Assembly: GCA_020638655.1 (NCBI GenBank)
Contig: JACKIC010000011.1
Span: 67,534 to 131,533, forward strand
Direction of reading: 5' to 3'
Length of the DNA: 64,000 bases
Origin: Planctomycetota bacterium
Lineage (GTDB): Bacteria; Planctomycetota; UBA1135; UBA2386
The translations under genes and the position numbers were made by a program. The notes beneath the pieces were generated by a model, which was not told the origin of the DNA, made no database searches, and was given only the letters and a program-made list of their open reading frames with translations. Position 1 is the stretch's first letter. Each line of letters starts with the position of its first letter. Positions 1 to 9,740 of this stretch are shown here, piece after piece.

Positions 1-2
1 CC

Positions 3-1688
3 AACTCGGCCACGCAGGTGGTCAACGCCGGCATCCAGAACCCCCTCAACCCCTACGGCTGTCGTCTGCAGACGCTGTGGCGCGAGGTCGACCTGAGCCT
101 GTCGCGCAGCGATCCGTTCGACTTCAACCTCGACATCGAGCAGATGTACTGGGCGCCCTACACGGGCACGACGCTCGTGTTCGACGAGTTCGACCGCGCC
201 AGCCTGTTCCTCGGCCACTCCGAGTTCCGCCCGGCGCCGTGCGTCGGTGACTTCAGCTCGCTGCCGTCGCTGCCGAATTCGGGCCTGCGCACGGGCTTCC
301 AGAAGAACTTCGTCTGGAACCCCGAGCCGACGGGCGGTGGTGCGACGATCGAGTCGCAGCCGAGCCCGCACCCGGCCTACGTCGACGCGCCGCTGACGAT
401 CGACCCGTCGACGATCGTCTACGAGGTCAACCAGGTGAACCGGTTCCTGCCGCTGCCGACGTTCCAGAAGCCGTACTTCGTCTATCGCGACGAGACGATG
501 GTGGAGCAGGGCAACGACGCCGGCACCGGCTCGGACGTCACCCCGGGCACCTACAACCCATACATCCTGTCGCCGTTCGAGCAGGGCCAGGGCCGTCGCT
601 GGGTCGATCTCGACGCCGGCGTCACCTTCGTCAACTCGTTCTGGAACGACGCGCCCAACCGGCAGATCGCCACCACGTCGAGCGCTGACGCCTTCACGGG
701 CGGCCTCGTCGGCAACGTCGCGCTGCCGCTGCTGGCCGACTTCTGGGCCTACTGCGACTCGTCCGAGCTGCCTGCCGGCAACGGCTACACGGCGCTCGGC
801 GTGAACGGTTGGCAGGTCTCGGTCACCGTGCAGTCGAGCCCGGTGCCGAACTTCCGCATCGTGTCGGCCGGCCGGCCACCGAGCCCGAGCGGTCCGGCGC
901 AGTGCATCGGTCCGGGCAGCTCGCAGTGGAACAGCGCCTCGGGTGGCTGGACGCCGGGTGGCTCCACCAACCCGACCGCGACCGCCAACGCCGACAACAC
1001 GCTCTACTGGATCATGATGGACGTGCTCAAGCGTCAGAGCGTGATCACCAACGGCTTCCTCGACATCAACAACCCCAACCGCGTGCCGGAAGGGTACTCC
1101 GACCCGCGCCTGGGCCCGTTCTATCTGGCCGGTGGTGTGAGCACGCGACCCAACGACGTCGTGCCGGTGTTCGGCTACGAGTTCGACCCGCCGCTGTCGA
1201 GCCTGCCTGGCGGCACCTCGGTGGTGCCGCAGTTCCGCGCTGCGGGACCGGTCGATGGCACGCCGTGGTACTGGCAGAAGTGGATCTCCACCGCGAACGC
1301 GCTGTTCCCGGCGGATCCCTACAACCAGCAGGACGCGCGCAACCAGCTCAAGCCGACCGCCGACAACTTCCCGCTCGATCCCTACAAGGCCGGCGACGCC
1401 CACATCCGCAAGTGGGACTCGCGACCGATCCCGGGCACGTCGACGGCGCGCAACTGGTGGACCTACTTCTACAACCGCACGGTCACCAGCTACGTGTCGG
1501 ACCCCAACCAGCTCGTCGATCCCGCCTACACGCTGCAGTTCGCGGGCCCGAACGAGACGTTCACCCCGGCGGACGTGCGCTACGTCAACTGGCGGTTCGT
1601 GACCACCAACAACACCGACGCGCAGCCGCCGGTCAGCCCGGTGATCGAGACCTTCGCCCTGTCGTACCGCTTCCAGCGCGTGCAGTAG
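3..1688 (+). CDS. Large secreted protein, C-terminal part (family B), cut by window start
   Basis: The reading frame is open from base 3 and ends at the TAG at 1686-1688, so 561 residues of the C-terminal part of a longer protein are visible. I do not recognise a named domain. It is clearly paralogous to the C-terminal part of the 5626-9576 protein: both have an EQMYW-(A/S)-P motif followed by a D-x-FDR segment, a similar run of Tyr/Pro-rich extracellular-type sequence, and a matching C-terminus (here VSPVIETFALSYRF). The missing N-terminus probably carries a lipoprotein signal like its paralogue, but that cannot be seen. A terminator-like hairpin follows the stop codon. Codon use matches the neighbours. 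Function is unknown; a cell-surface role is an inference. Confidence 0.85.
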   Translation, partial: NSATQVVNAGIQNPLNPYGCRLQTLWREVDLSLSRSDPFDFNLDIEQMYWAPYTGTTLVFDEFDRASLFLGHSEFRPAPCVGDFSSLPSLPNSGLRTGFQKNFVWNPEPTGGGATIESQPSPHPAYVDAPLTIDPSTIVYEVNQVNRFLPLPTFQKPYFVYRDETMVEQGNDAGTGSDVTPGTYNPYILSPFEQGQGRRWVDLDAGVTFVNSFWNDAPNRQIATTSSADAFTGGLVGNVALPLLADFWAYCDSSELPAGNGYTALGVNGWQVSVTVQSSPVPNFRIVSAGRPPSPSGPAQCIGPGSSQWNSASGGWTPGGSTNPTATANADNTLYWIMMDVLKRQSVITNGFLDINNPNRVPEGYSDPRLGPFYLAGGVSTRPNDVVPVFGYEFDPPLSSLPGGTSVVPQFRAAGPVDGTPWYWQKWISTANALFPADPYNQQDARNQLKPTADNFPLDPYKAGDAHIRKWDSRPIPGTSTARNWWTYFYNRTVTSYVSDPNQLVDPAYTLQFAGPNETFTPADVRYVNWRFVTTNNTDAQPPVSPVIETFALSYRFQRVQ

Positions 1689-1707
1689 GCGCTCGCTCGC
1701 CCGAGAG

Positions 1708-1752
1708 ACCGCCCGGCCATTCCCCGGGCCGGCGGTCGCCAACCGCTCTTTT
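1708..1752 (+). terminator. Hairpin terminator after the first partial gene
   Basis: The arms ACCGCC(C)GGCC (1708-1718) and GGCCGGCGGT (1727-1736) pair over ten base pairs with one bulged C and an eight-base loop. A short T run (TCTTTT) follows at 1747-1752. This is a plausible intrinsic terminator between two large surface-protein genes. Confidence 0.6.
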
Positions 1753-1846
1753 CCTCTCCCCTCCCCTGTCTCGGCTGGTCGTGCCCATGGCGTGGCCGGT
1801 TCCCCTGGACCCGACAATCTCCCCCTCAGAGGTCGTGCCCAGGGGG

Positions 1847-1852
1847 TAGACT
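1847..1852 (+). promoter_or_regulatory. Possible -10 element (TAGACT) for the 1969 gene
   Basis: TAGACT lies in a GC-rich intergenic stretch just after the upstream terminator and about 115 bases before the next start codon. Similar TAnnnT hexamers followed by GC-rich sequence occur before other starts in this window. No good -35 hexamer is visible at the expected distance, so this is a weak promoter call. Confidence 0.3.
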
Positions 1853-1860
1853 CCTGCCGG

Positions 1861-1958
1861 CCCGCGCCCTCGCGGGTCTGCATCCAGATCTCGAGCCCTG
1901 ATCCCCAGAGTGTTTGGCGGAAGTCACTTCCGCCAGGCAAGACGCCCTAGCGAGGGCG
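1861..1958 (+). promoter_or_regulatory. Structured leader with three perfect inverted repeats
   Basis: Three perfect inverted repeats lie between the possible -10 and the ATG at 1969. The first is CCCGCG/CGCGGG at 1861-1876. The second has ten-base arms TGGCGGAAGT/ACTTCCGCCA around a single central C at 1915-1935. The third is CGCCCT/AGGGCG with loop AGCG at 1943-1958. The only purine-rich candidate ribosome site, GAGGG, sits in the loop/3' arm of the last hairpin. The middle element could be a protein-binding operator or an RNA hairpin. Confidence 0.5.
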
Positions 1959-1968
1959 CATTCGCACC

Positions 1969-4900
1969 ATGAATCGAGTGAATCATGCCCGGCTGTTCTC
2001 CCTGGCCGTCCTGAGCGCCCTCGTCGGCTGTTCGGGCGGTGGCTCCACGACCGGCTCCTTGCAGTCCGGTGGGGGGTTCGTCGTGTTGCAGACCGAGCCG
2101 CTCAACAACGCTCGGCTCTACCTCAACGACCCGATCAGCATCGACTTCACCAGGAAGGTGGACCTGTCGTCGGTCAACCTGAACACGTTCTCGTTCCAGG
2201 TGCTCGACCAGACCGGGACGGCGGTGTTCGAGCCGGTCGCGGGTGACTTCGCCCTGGCCACGAGCCCGGGCGACACCGACGTCGGCCGCCGGCTGCAGTT
2301 CGTGCCGCGCTTCCCGACCAACAACACCTTCGACAACGGCGGGTTCCGCCCGGGCCGCACCTACATCGTGCAGCTGGTCGGTGGCAATCAGTTGAACGGC
2401 ACGGTCATCCGCGACCAGGGTGGCAAGGGGCTGAGCCAGGCGTTCTCGTTCCGCTGCCAGACCGCCGAGGGCTCGACGCCGAACCAGCTGTTCCGCAACA
2501 CGGTGCCCGGCGGTCCGCGCCGCGCGGCGCTCGAGATCTCGCCGACTCCGGACGCGTCGGGCGTCTCCCTGAACAAGCTCGGCTCGCCGCCCGTGGAGGT
2601 CCGCCTGGTCTTCGATCAGGCCCTCAACCCGAACAGCGACAACGTGCCGACCGCGGTGCAGACGAACCCGCTGCTGCGCAGCGCCAACGCGCGCGGCCGC
2701 GTCTTCCTCGAGTACGACGACCCCGAGCGCGGCGTCAACACGTGGATCCCCTCCGACGTCGAGCTCGAGAGCAACGGCCTCGATGGCTCGACCCTGGTGC
2801 TGCGTCCCGTCGGCGTGCTGCCGAACAACGCGACCGTGCGCGTCATCGTCGAGAGCACGCTCGAGGACATCTCGGGTGAGTCGAACGTCTCCAACGCGGC
2901 CTACGAGCGCATCTTCGGCACCTTCCAGACCAAGCGTTCCTACGAACAGCAGTTCGATGCGCTGGTCAACGACTTCCAGACCGCCGCGTCGGTCGACTTC
3001 GAAGCCCCGTTCTCCGAGCCCGTGGCCGAGGTCGGCCCCGGCTACATCAAGGCGGGCTTCGCCTTCGAAGGCACGCAGACGACGATCGAGTACGAGCCGA
3101 CGCTGCGCGACACCATCCTGAACACCGACTTCACGCAGGTCGTGCCGAAGGTCGGCACGCCCTACAACGTCTCGGGCGGCGTCTTCAACTTCAAGAACGT
3201 CAAGATCCCGGCGGGCGTCAAGGTCCAGGGGCAGGGCACCAACCCGATGGTGTTCCTGGTCTCCGGCTCGTTCGAGATCGAAGGCGAACTGTCGGTGCGC
3301 GGCGGCGACGGCACGCGCGTCAACTCCTCGGGGACCGCCTACCTGCCCAAGGCGGGCGGCGTCGGTGTGTGCGCCGGCGGTGACGGCGGCGACGGTTCGC
3401 CCAGCGCGACCCAGCGCGACCTGCAGGGCGGCACCGGCAAGGGGCCGCGCCAGGTGACTGCCGGAGGCGGCGTCGGCGGCCGCCTGGCCTGCACCGCAGG
3501 CTGCATCCGCGGTTCGGGTGGTGGCGGTGGCTCGCTCGCCACGCAGGGTGACCCCAACTACAAGCAGAAGACGATCGCTGCTGGCGCCGGTCCCGGCAAC
3601 CCGCCGAACCCGCTGCCGATTTTCCAGCAGCAGGTTGGTATCGGCGGCAATGGCTGTGACGGCAGCGCCGGCACGGTGACCCGCACGCTGACCGGTGGCA
3701 TCGCCGGCCCGATCGTGTTCGGCGACTCGCGCAACGACAACAACTTCTGGGGCTCGGCGATCAACGTCAACCGCAACCTGCGCATCACCGGCGAGCTGTC
3801 GCTGCCGATCGGCGGTGGCGGTGGTGGCGGCGGTGGCGACCTTTCCTACAACGGCACCTGCACCGTCGAGGACGTCAACTTCCAGAACGACAGCAGCGGC
3901 GGCGGTGGTGGCGGCGGTGGCGGTGTGCTCATCGTCAAGGCGCTCGGCCCGATCATCATCACCGAGTCCGGCCGCGTAACGGCGGACGGCGGCCATGGTG
4001 GCGGTGGTGAGCAGGGCGGTTCGTCGACCCGCGGCGGCGGCGGTGGTGGCGGCGCCGGCGGCATGGTCGTGCTGATGTCGGCGACTCGCATCGAGATCAA
4101 CGCCCACGGCTCCAACGGCCTCTACACCTACGCGCAGAACAACTACGACTTCTCGGTCTCGGCGGACGGTGGCGTCTGCCGCACCGAGGAGAACAGCTCG
4201 CCGCGCGTGGTCAGCAAGTACCCGGCGAGCGGCCTGGCTGTGCTCGCGGGCTCGAGCTACGACGCCAAGCCGCTGGGTGGCTTCGGCGGCATGGGCATCG
4301 TGCAGCTGATGGCGCCCCCTGGCGACAACAGCGACAACTCGAACACGGTGCTCGACGACAACATCCGTGTCTACCGCAACGGTCTCGAACTGACCGGCAC
4401 GTCCACGCCGACCAAGCAGTCGATCCTGGCCTGGCGCGGCTTCCCGAACGCGCAGGGCCAGTTCGTCGACGACTTCGGCACGCCGACCAACATCGGCGAC
4501 GACGAGGGCGACATCCGTCCCGCGCCGCTGCTCATGCCGGTGCCGTTCAGCAGCCAGACGCGTCTGCGCTCGAAGTGGCTGGACACCGGCGCCTCGCTGC
4601 GCCGCGCGCTGCTCGCCGACGACGGCCTGCCGCGCGGCATCGTCGAGGCGGGCGGTGCTCTCGCCGGCCCGACCTACCTGTTCGACGGCACCGATCCGGC
4701 CACGGGCTACGCGGTGTTCAACACCGCGGGTGACCGCGGCGAGAACGCGCAGGCCGTGTATCCCGCGGTCGGGCCGCAGACGGGCATCCTCAGCGTCGAC
4801 AGCAACGCGACCTTCCAGGGTCGGCCGGCCTACCGCGTCGAACTGGACGCCGCGACGCTCGGCGACGTGGTCGACCTCTACACCCAGTACGAAGCCGAGA

Positions 4901-5430
4901 TGCTCGATGCCGCCGGCGACGTTCTGTATCGCAAGGCCGACGGGTCGGTGACCACGAGCTTCGTCGAGGGACTCGAGAAGGTCAGCTTCCGCATCTACTC
5001 GCACACGAACCGCGTGCTGACCCTCGCGACCGAAGCCGGGACGATCCCGGTCGAAGCCGCCAAGGTGCAGCTGCGCGCCAAGTTCTTCAAGTTCGTCACC
5101 AACGGGCGCGAAGGCCTCGGCGGCACCTACCCCGCGAGCGTCGGCCAGAGCCGCGTGCCGCTGTCGAACGTGCGCATCGGCTTCGCCTTCCACCAGGACC
5201 CGGCGAATCCTTCCGCACAGCGTTATCCGGCCCAGGCCGGCAGCTATGTCTACGACCTGAACGACCCGGTCGTGAAGGAAGACATCCGTCAGCTCGGTGC
5301 GAGCTTCGTGCAGTGGGACATCTTCTTCGATTGCGCCTTCAAGAGCCTGCCCTCCGACACGCCCCCGGCGTTCGGTCCGGGCTCGCCGCTGCCCGAACTG
5401 CACTTCCTCCGCCTCCCGTTCCGCTTCTGA
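1969..5430 (+). CDS. Large Gly-rich lipoprotein with Ig-like modules (family A)
   Basis: A 1153-residue protein starting at ATG 1969, which gives a clean lipoprotein signal (hydrophobic stretch, then LVGC with lipid Cys21). Residues about 35-140 and 190-310 look like SbsA-type Ig-like modules, with the pattern of a Pro start, then D-x-I-x-F and D-P/L-S-x-V-N. Around residue 404 is a module shared with its relatives (a strand, IPxGV, then GELxVRG). Residues about 457-707 are extremely Gly-rich, with three runs of seven to nine consecutive Gly alternating with short hydrophobic strands, and several Cys. The C-terminal region ends in paired beta-strand patterns. It probably sits on the outer surface. 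Function is unknown; adhesin or matrix protein is an inference. Confidence 0.85.
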   Translation: MNRVNHARLFSLAVLSALVGCSGGGSTTGSLQSGGGFVVLQTEPLNNARLYLNDPISIDFTRKVDLSSVNLNTFSFQVLDQTGTAVFEPVAGDFALATSPGDTDVGRRLQFVPRFPTNNTFDNGGFRPGRTYIVQLVGGNQLNGTVIRDQGGKGLSQAFSFRCQTAEGSTPNQLFRNTVPGGPRRAALEISPTPDASGVSLNKLGSPPVEVRLVFDQALNPNSDNVPTAVQTNPLLRSANARGRVFLEYDDPERGVNTWIPSDVELESNGLDGSTLVLRPVGVLPNNATVRVIVESTLEDISGESNVSNAAYERIFGTFQTKRSYEQQFDALVNDFQTAASVDFEAPFSEPVAEVGPGYIKAGFAFEGTQTTIEYEPTLRDTILNTDFTQVVPKVGTPYNVSGGVFNFKNVKIPAGVKVQGQGTNPMVFLVSGSFEIEGELSVRGGDGTRVNSSGTAYLPKAGGVGVCAGGDGGDGSPSATQRDLQGGTGKGPRQVTAGGGVGGRLACTAGCIRGSGGGGGSLATQGDPNYKQKTIAAGAGPGNPPNPLPIFQQQVGIGGNGCDGSAGTVTRTLTGGIAGPIVFGDSRNDNNFWGSAINVNRNLRITGELSLPIGGGGGGGGGDLSYNGTCTVEDVNFQNDSSGGGGGGGGGVLIVKALGPIIITESGRVTADGGHGGGGEQGGSSTRGGGGGGGAGGMVVLMSATRIEINAHGSNGLYTYAQNNYDFSVSADGGVCRTEENSSPRVVSKYPASGLAVLAGSSYDAKPLGGFGGMGIVQLMAPPGDNSDNSNTVLDDNIRVYRNGLELTGTSTPTKQSILAWRGFPNAQGQFVDDFGTPTNIGDDEGDIRPAPLLMPVPFSSQTRLRSKWLDTGASLRRALLADDGLPRGIVEAGGALAGPTYLFDGTDPATGYAVFNTAGDRGENAQAVYPAVGPQTGILSVDSNATFQGRPAYRVELDAATLGDVVDLYTQYEAEMLDAAGDVLYRKADGSVTTSFVEGLEKVSFRIYSHTNRVLTLATEAGTIPVEAAKVQLRAKFFKFVTNGREGLGGTYPASVGQSRVPLSNVRIGFAFHQDPANPSAQRYPAQAGSYVYDLNDPVVKEDIRQLGASFVQWDIFFDCAFKSLPSDTPPAFGPGSPLPELHFLRLPFRF
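3811..4063 (+). repeat. Polyglycine-coding tracts
   Basis: GGY/GGC codon runs at about 3811-3839, 3898-3926 and 4033-4063 encode uninterrupted Gly runs separated by hydrophobic strands such as VLIVKAL and MVVLMSA. They lie inside the 1969-5430 gene. The DNA is low complexity and prone to slippage, so repeat number may vary between strains. Confidence 0.8.
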
Positions 5431-5450
5431 TCCGATCCGCGGCCTCAAAC

Positions 5451-5479
5451 GCCGTTGCCAGCGAACGCTCGGCAGCGGC
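5451..5479 (+). terminator. Possible hairpin terminator after the 1969-5430 gene
   Basis: The arms GCCGTTGCC (5451-5459) and GGCAGCGGC (5471-5479) pair over nine bases with one G-U pair and an eleven-base loop, 20 bases after the stop codon. No T run follows, so this may be a weak terminator or only a structured spacer. Confidence 0.35.
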
Positions 5480-5625
5480 TGACGATGCCGCTCTCCAACT
5501 ACCGATACCGGTCGTAACCGCCCTTTCGAGCGCGTCGCGACCTCTGACCCAAGCACGAGATTCCCACACCACGACTGCTGCCGACGACCACGCGTCGCCG
5601 ACACGATGACCTGGGGCACACTGAC

Positions 5626-8600
5626 ATGAAGCAACCCACGTTCCGATCCCGTCAGTTCGGTAGCCGCGCGCTCCCATTCGCGCTGGCGCTGGTGGCGGCC
5701 ACTGCCTGTGGCGGGCCCAAGAGTGTCGGCTCACTCAGCCAGGACGCCGATCGTCCGACGCTGCTGAGCGTCCAACTGGGTCGCCTGGTCGACGTCTATT
5801 CCTACCAGCGCATCGACCCGACCAACGGCGACCGTCGCGATCGCTTCAATCGCCGCCTGACGTTGGTCGCCGAGAACCTGGTCATCAACCCCAACATCGA
5901 GTCGCAGTCGTTGTTCGACGCGGCCGGTGAGGAGCTGCCGGGCGCGAACTTCGAGTTCCGCACCTTCAGCAAGTCGGTCGGCCACGAGGAGCTCGTGATC
6001 CTGTGGGACGATCGCGCCGGGCCCGAGGCCGAGCGTTACCAGGCGGCGCTGCAGATCGCCCAGGCGGGGCTGACCGAGCTGGCCCCGTCCTACCGCAACC
6101 AGAACACGCAGACGCGCCCGATCCCGATCGTGCCGCGCAACGCCGCGATCAAGCTGAACTTCAGCAGCCCGGTCAAGGCCGACGAGGCCTTCTTCGGGGT
6201 CAACCCGTCGGCGATCCAGCTGCTCGAGTTCAAGGGTGACCCGGCGGTCGTCGATCCGGTCAACGCGTTCCGCATCCTGCCCTATCGCCCGATCCCGCAG
6301 GGCTCGACGATCGTGCTGGACACCACCATCCTCGGTGGCGAAGGCGCCAACGGCCTGACCGTCGCCGGTCTGCCGGCGTCGTCCGACAACGTCACCGCGA
6401 ACATCCGCGTGGCGATCCCCGTGCGCGGCGCGGTCGCGCCGTCGTTCTACGTCCGCGAGGACGCCGTCGCCGAGCTCAACGGCGTCGACAGCGCCGGGCG
6501 CAACTCGGTGATCCGCGACTTCCGTTCGGGCAACCTCAACGACGGCGTCGCCGGCCGCCTGCGCGAGTCCGAGCCGCCGATGATCGTCGGCAGCTTGCCG
6601 ATGGGCATCACCGAGATCGACACGGTCAACAACGTCATCACGATCAACAAGCGCCTGCACTTCGTGCCGGTGCGCGGCCGCTTCCCGTTCGTCGACGGCC
6701 CGCTCGAGCAGAGTGGCATCCCCGCCGGTCCGTTCTCGGTGCCGATCTCGCGGCCGCTGCGCACGGGCGACATCCTGACGCAGACGCTGCAGGTGCAGAT
6801 GCCGGACGGCTCGATCGAGTCGGTCGAGCTGCGCGCCGAGATCCTGCACAACCTCGAGGTCGGCACCGTCATCGGTGACCAGAACCTGCCGCGCCTCGGC
6901 CGGGTCGAGAACGGTCAGGGCGGTTCGGATCAGGGTGAGCGCCTGTCGGTCGTGCGCGTTCGCGTCGCCTCGCTCGAGGCCGGTCGCGACTCCCTCGGTC
7001 GCATGCACTCGTTCGAAGCCAGCAGCCTGCCCAACGGCCGCGACTGCGTGCTGCGGGCCCGCTACTACGACGAAGTCGCCTACGTCGGCAGCACGACCGA
7101 GTTCGTCAGCGATCGCGATTGGCGCCACGAGTTCGTGCGCATCGACCCGACCCCGTCGGGCGCGGTGCAGCCCGCCACGCAGGTGTCGCCGAATGCTTCG
7201 ATCGCGGTCGAGTTCACCAAGCCGCTGGACCTCGATCAGGTCGACAACACCGACAACTTCCTGGTCACCAACACCTCGATCCTGACCGAGTCCTTCGCGG
7301 TCCAGATGGGCGACGCCAAGCGCGCGACCGCGCGCATCGTGCCGACCCGCCTGACCGACCTGGCCGGTGACGGCACCGTGCTGCGTCTGCAGCCGCCGAT
7401 GGGCTTCTTCCACAACACGGGCACGCCCGAGACCTACGCGGTGCACGTGCGCCTGGGTGGGGCCGGTGTGCTCGACCTCGCCGGCAACGCCGTGGACATC
7501 TTCGGCGACCTCGCCAATCCGTCGGACAGCTGGTCGGTCGACTTCTCGCTCGATGCGCAGGCCCTGACCAACCGGGTCGGCTGGCACACCTATACGATGA
7601 CGAGCGAGGACGAAGACGGCTCGCTGCCGGGCTCGGTCGACATGTTCGGCCAGTACCGTCTGCAGGACGGCCGCCTGTTCGCCGCCGCCGGTGTGCGCTT
7701 CAGCCGCACCGCCGACAACCAGAACCTGGCGACGATCAGCCGCATCCACCGCGGCGAGTGCTGGGATCCGGACTTCGATCCGACCGTCGGCAGCCCGCAG
7801 GGCGTGCCCGCGGCGCCCCTGGACGGCGCCGGTCTGCCGCACCCCGGTCTGCTCTACTGGCAGCCGCGCATGTTCGATCAGATCGCGCCGCCGAACGTGC
7901 CGTCGGTCTACGAGTACTACCAGCAGCTGCCGCAGAACGTCGGCCGCGTGGTCGAGCCGCATCACCCCAACGGCTCGCGCCTGCAGATGCGCTACCTCGA
8001 GGACGACTTCTCGCTGAGCTACCGCCAGCCGTCGGAGTTCGGTCTCGACGTCGAGCAGATGTACTGGTCGCCCTTCAACGACGAGACCGTCTACTACGAC
8101 GTGTTCGATCGCTACACGATGTCGCTCGCGCACACCGCGCGTCGCGCCGACGTGCGCTTCACGCTGATCCCCGGCGACTCGAGCGCGATGCCGCCGGTGC
8201 CGCCGGGCTGCCTGTTCAACTGCCCGAGCATGAACAGCGGCCTGTCGAGCGTGTTCGCTGACAACGTCCTGCCGGGCACCCAGGAGGTGCCGGTGTTCGA
8301 GGACAAGGTCTACAGCATCAACCCGAACCAGGCCTTCCGCTCGCCGCTGAACGTCAAGTACGTGCCCTACCCGCGCTTCGACCGCTCCTACACCTGGCGC
8401 GACTCGCGCCTGGTCACGGTCGACAACGCCGGCAACGTGATCGGCCTCGGCGGCGCCGAGCAGCCCGGTGCGCCGCAGCCCAACAACGACACCACGGCGA
8501 ACATCGATTCGCCCTGGATCGCCAGCGTGCCGGATCCCGACTTCGTCAACGTCGGCGGTTCGGTGTGGGTCCAGGACCCGGCCGACTTCGTCGGCGACGC

Positions 8601-9576
8601 GATGCACGACCACGACCCGATCGCCCTGCCGCTGCTGGTCGACTTCAAGGTCTTCCCGGACAGCGCCGCCAACGGCATCGCCGCGGGCGTCAACAACTTC
8701 CAGGTCGCCATGATGGGCCCGCCCAGCTACGGCTTCCCGGGCATCCCCGGCGGCTACTACGACCGCCAGGGTGCGGGTTGCGGCGGCACGCCGCCGTGGC
8801 CGCGCTCGCGCGTCCAGGCGACCGGTGGTGAGGACATCATCTCGGGCGCGACGATCCTGATCGACCCGGCCAATCAGCTGATGGCCCAGTCGAGCACGCT
8901 CAAGGACGCCGGCCTCGGCAACGCCACGCGTGCCCTGTTCAGCGCCCCTCCGGGTGACGGCATGGTGCACTGGGCGCAGGCCGACTTCGTGCGCAAGGTC
9001 TCGACCGTGACGATCGGCTTCTTCGACTCGCTGCAGCCGCAGCGCGCGCAGCTGGTCACGTTCGACGGCTCGGGCACGGCCTCGATCAACGCGACCAACG
9101 GCTTCCCGGATCTGCTGACGCTCGATCCGACCCTGCGCATCCGCGACCTCGTCGTGCAGCTCGACCCGCCGCAGAGCCGGCAGCCGGCTGGCACCTCGGT
9201 GGTCGTCGAGATCCGCGGCGCCGAGGACTTCGACAACTCGGGCAATCTCTACAACCCGAGCTTCGACCAGGCGTCCCAGACCCCGGACGACACGTTCGAC
9301 GGTCGCGGCAACCTGCTCAACGTCAACTACGCCTGCGAGGCCTACCGCTACTCGCAGTCGAACCAGCCGGGCAACATCCCGCGCATCAACGCCACGCAGC
9401 TGACCCGCTACGTGACCGAGGACCAGCTGGCGCTGATCCGCAGCCCGGCCACGGGCCTGCTGCCGCGCTTCCTGAACCTGCGCCTGGTGATGACCAACAA
9501 TGTCGACGTGTCGCCGGCGCTGTCGCCGTCGCTGCGCAGCATGAGCGTGGTCTACAAGCTCGAGCCGGGGCAGTAA
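5626..9576 (+). CDS. Very large lipoprotein (family B)
   Basis: A 1316-residue protein. The ATG at 5626 gives a basic N-terminus, a hydrophobic core and a cysteine after ATA (C28), a slightly degenerate lipobox. The N-terminal half carries at least two Ig-like segments of the SbsA type, with phrases such as IPIVPRNAAIKLNFSSPV and ASIAVEFTKPLDLDQVDN. The C-terminal third matches the partial protein at the window start (EQMYWSP, DVFDRY, and the ending PSLRSMSVVYKL). It lacks the polyglycine domain of family A. It has its own downstream terminator and probably its own transcription unit. An outer-surface location is likely; I recognise no enzymatic motif. Confidence 0.85.
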   Translation: MKQPTFRSRQFGSRALPFALALVAATACGGPKSVGSLSQDADRPTLLSVQLGRLVDVYSYQRIDPTNGDRRDRFNRRLTLVAENLVINPNIESQSLFDAAGEELPGANFEFRTFSKSVGHEELVILWDDRAGPEAERYQAALQIAQAGLTELAPSYRNQNTQTRPIPIVPRNAAIKLNFSSPVKADEAFFGVNPSAIQLLEFKGDPAVVDPVNAFRILPYRPIPQGSTIVLDTTILGGEGANGLTVAGLPASSDNVTANIRVAIPVRGAVAPSFYVREDAVAELNGVDSAGRNSVIRDFRSGNLNDGVAGRLRESEPPMIVGSLPMGITEIDTVNNVITINKRLHFVPVRGRFPFVDGPLEQSGIPAGPFSVPISRPLRTGDILTQTLQVQMPDGSIESVELRAEILHNLEVGTVIGDQNLPRLGRVENGQGGSDQGERLSVVRVRVASLEAGRDSLGRMHSFEASSLPNGRDCVLRARYYDEVAYVGSTTEFVSDRDWRHEFVRIDPTPSGAVQPATQVSPNASIAVEFTKPLDLDQVDNTDNFLVTNTSILTESFAVQMGDAKRATARIVPTRLTDLAGDGTVLRLQPPMGFFHNTGTPETYAVHVRLGGAGVLDLAGNAVDIFGDLANPSDSWSVDFSLDAQALTNRVGWHTYTMTSEDEDGSLPGSVDMFGQYRLQDGRLFAAAGVRFSRTADNQNLATISRIHRGECWDPDFDPTVGSPQGVPAAPLDGAGLPHPGLLYWQPRMFDQIAPPNVPSVYEYYQQLPQNVGRVVEPHHPNGSRLQMRYLEDDFSLSYRQPSEFGLDVEQMYWSPFNDETVYYDVFDRYTMSLAHTARRADVRFTLIPGDSSAMPPVPPGCLFNCPSMNSGLSSVFADNVLPGTQEVPVFEDKVYSINPNQAFRSPLNVKYVPYPRFDRSYTWRDSRLVTVDNAGNVIGLGGAEQPGAPQPNNDTTANIDSPWIASVPDPDFVNVGGSVWVQDPADFVGDAMHDHDPIALPLLVDFKVFPDSAANGIAAGVNNFQVAMMGPPSYGFPGIPGGYYDRQGAGCGGTPPWPRSRVQATGGEDIISGATILIDPANQLMAQSSTLKDAGLGNATRALFSAPPGDGMVHWAQADFVRKVSTVTIGFFDSLQPQRAQLVTFDGSGTASINATNGFPDLLTLDPTLRIRDLVVQLDPPQSRQPAGTSVVVEIRGAEDFDNSGNLYNPSFDQASQTPDDTFDGRGNLLNVNYACEAYRYSQSNQPGNIPRINATQLTRYVTEDQLALIRSPATGLLPRFLNLRLVMTNNVDVSPALSPSLRSMSVVYKLEPGQ

Positions 9577-9623
9577 TGCCCGCAGCTGCGGTCCCCGGTG
9601 GGCCGCAGCACAACGGATCTGCG

Positions 9624-9662
9624 CGCGGCCGACTGCCTTGGGGCAGTCGGCCGCGTTCGTTT
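9624..9662 (+). terminator. Strong intrinsic terminator after the 5626-9576 gene
   Basis: A perfect 14-bp stem (CGCGGCCGACTGCC at 9624-9637, with its complement at 9642-9655), a TTGG loop, and then TTCGTTT at 9656-9662. It is the clearest intrinsic terminator in the window. Confidence 0.8.
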
Positions 9663-9740
9663 CCAGGGCGTGTTCGCGAATGCGGAGCACTGTCGCTGCC
9701 GTGGCGTTAGCGTGTGCCCGGTTCGCCGTCGTCGTCTACG

